Shown here one piece after another: positions 5,015 to 5,039 of a stretch of DNA of 5,039 bases. The notes under the pieces were generated by a model that saw nothing but the letters and a program-made list of their open reading frames with translations, was not told where the DNA came from and searched no databases. Where the stretch lies: positions 1 through 5,039 of the forward strand of contig CANBCO010000047.1 of the NCBI GenBank assembly GCA_947367165.1, read 5' to 3'. Numbering within the stretch: the first letter of the stretch is position 1; each line of letters opens with the position of its first letter. The position numbers and the translations under genes are program-made. Source of the stretch: an uncultured Coriobacteriaceae bacterium (lineage in GTDB: Bacteria; Actinomycetota; Coriobacteriia; Coriobacteriales; Atopobiaceae).

Positions 5015-5039
5015 CTGTCTCTTATACACATCTCCGAGC
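5015..5039. other. Illumina Nextera adapter (mosaic end) contamination
   Basis: From 5015 the plus strand begins CTGTCTCTTATACACATCT, the 19-bp Tn5 mosaic end, followed by CCGAGC, the next bases of the Nextera read-2 adapter. Read on the minus strand it contributes the false N-termini MYKRQ and MCIRDR, which are known signs of untrimmed adapter in translated metagenomes. Biological sequence ends at 5014. Any gene model starting at 5029 or 5031 has an artificial start. Confidence 0.97.

Noticed and set aside
4813..5031. A 72-codon minus-strand frame starting MCIRDR
   Set aside because: The start is adapter-derived and the rest is an out-of-frame reading of the large surface-protein gene.
1..5039. 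CRISPR array, tRNA or rRNA genes
   Set aside because: I saw no regularly spaced direct repeats and no tRNA- or rRNA-like stretches on reading the window by eye.

Overview
This window looks like the right-hand end of a short-read (probably metagenomic) contig from a Gram-positive bacterium. My best guess is a low-GC member of the Coriobacteriia (Actinomycetota), such as an Atopobiaceae relative. That rests on the general look of the L13/S9 proteins and on a secreted, Trp/Cys-rich cell-wall-binding protein with an NlpC/P60-like domain. It is an inference without any search, and a Bacillota host is not excluded. All genes I can support lie on the minus strand, so transcription runs from high to low coordinates.

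Right to left: positions 5015-5039 are not biological. They match the Illumina Nextera mosaic end plus six further adapter bases. Next to them, 3455-5014 is a 5'-truncated gene for a Trp/Tyr/Asn-rich, probably secreted protein of no family I recognise. It stops just before a short mobile-element graveyard. This holds a tnpB (IS200/IS605 OrfB) C-terminal remnant at about 3279-3437, fused to the 3' part of a DUF4143-type AAA ATPase gene at 2817-3278 that needs two frame changes to read through.

From 2722 to 1694 lies a putative secreted cysteine peptidase with Trp-rich cell-wall-binding repeats. It has its own promoter, but its best start codon (ATG at 2664, with Shine-Dalgarno) is out of frame with the body by one base in an A-rich stretch. 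This is either a real off-state or lesion, or a sequence error. A small XRE-family DNA-binding protein follows (1277-1522), with a perfect 12-bp dyad just upstream of its start that may be its own operator.

The left third is conserved housekeeping: a two-gene operon rplM-rpsI (L13-S9) with a recognisable promoter at 1079-1107, a 3-nt intergenic gap and a strong rho-independent terminator at 48-83. A Shine-Dalgarno and ATG at the extreme left edge mark the start of another minus-strand gene.

The rplM and peptidase promoters share the form TTGCAT-N17-TACA(A/C)T with an extended -10 TGC. I found no clear undescribed multi-gene system. The points most worth a second look are the frameshifted start of the cell-wall peptidase, the unrecognised surface protein, and the adapter tail that creates a false N-terminus.
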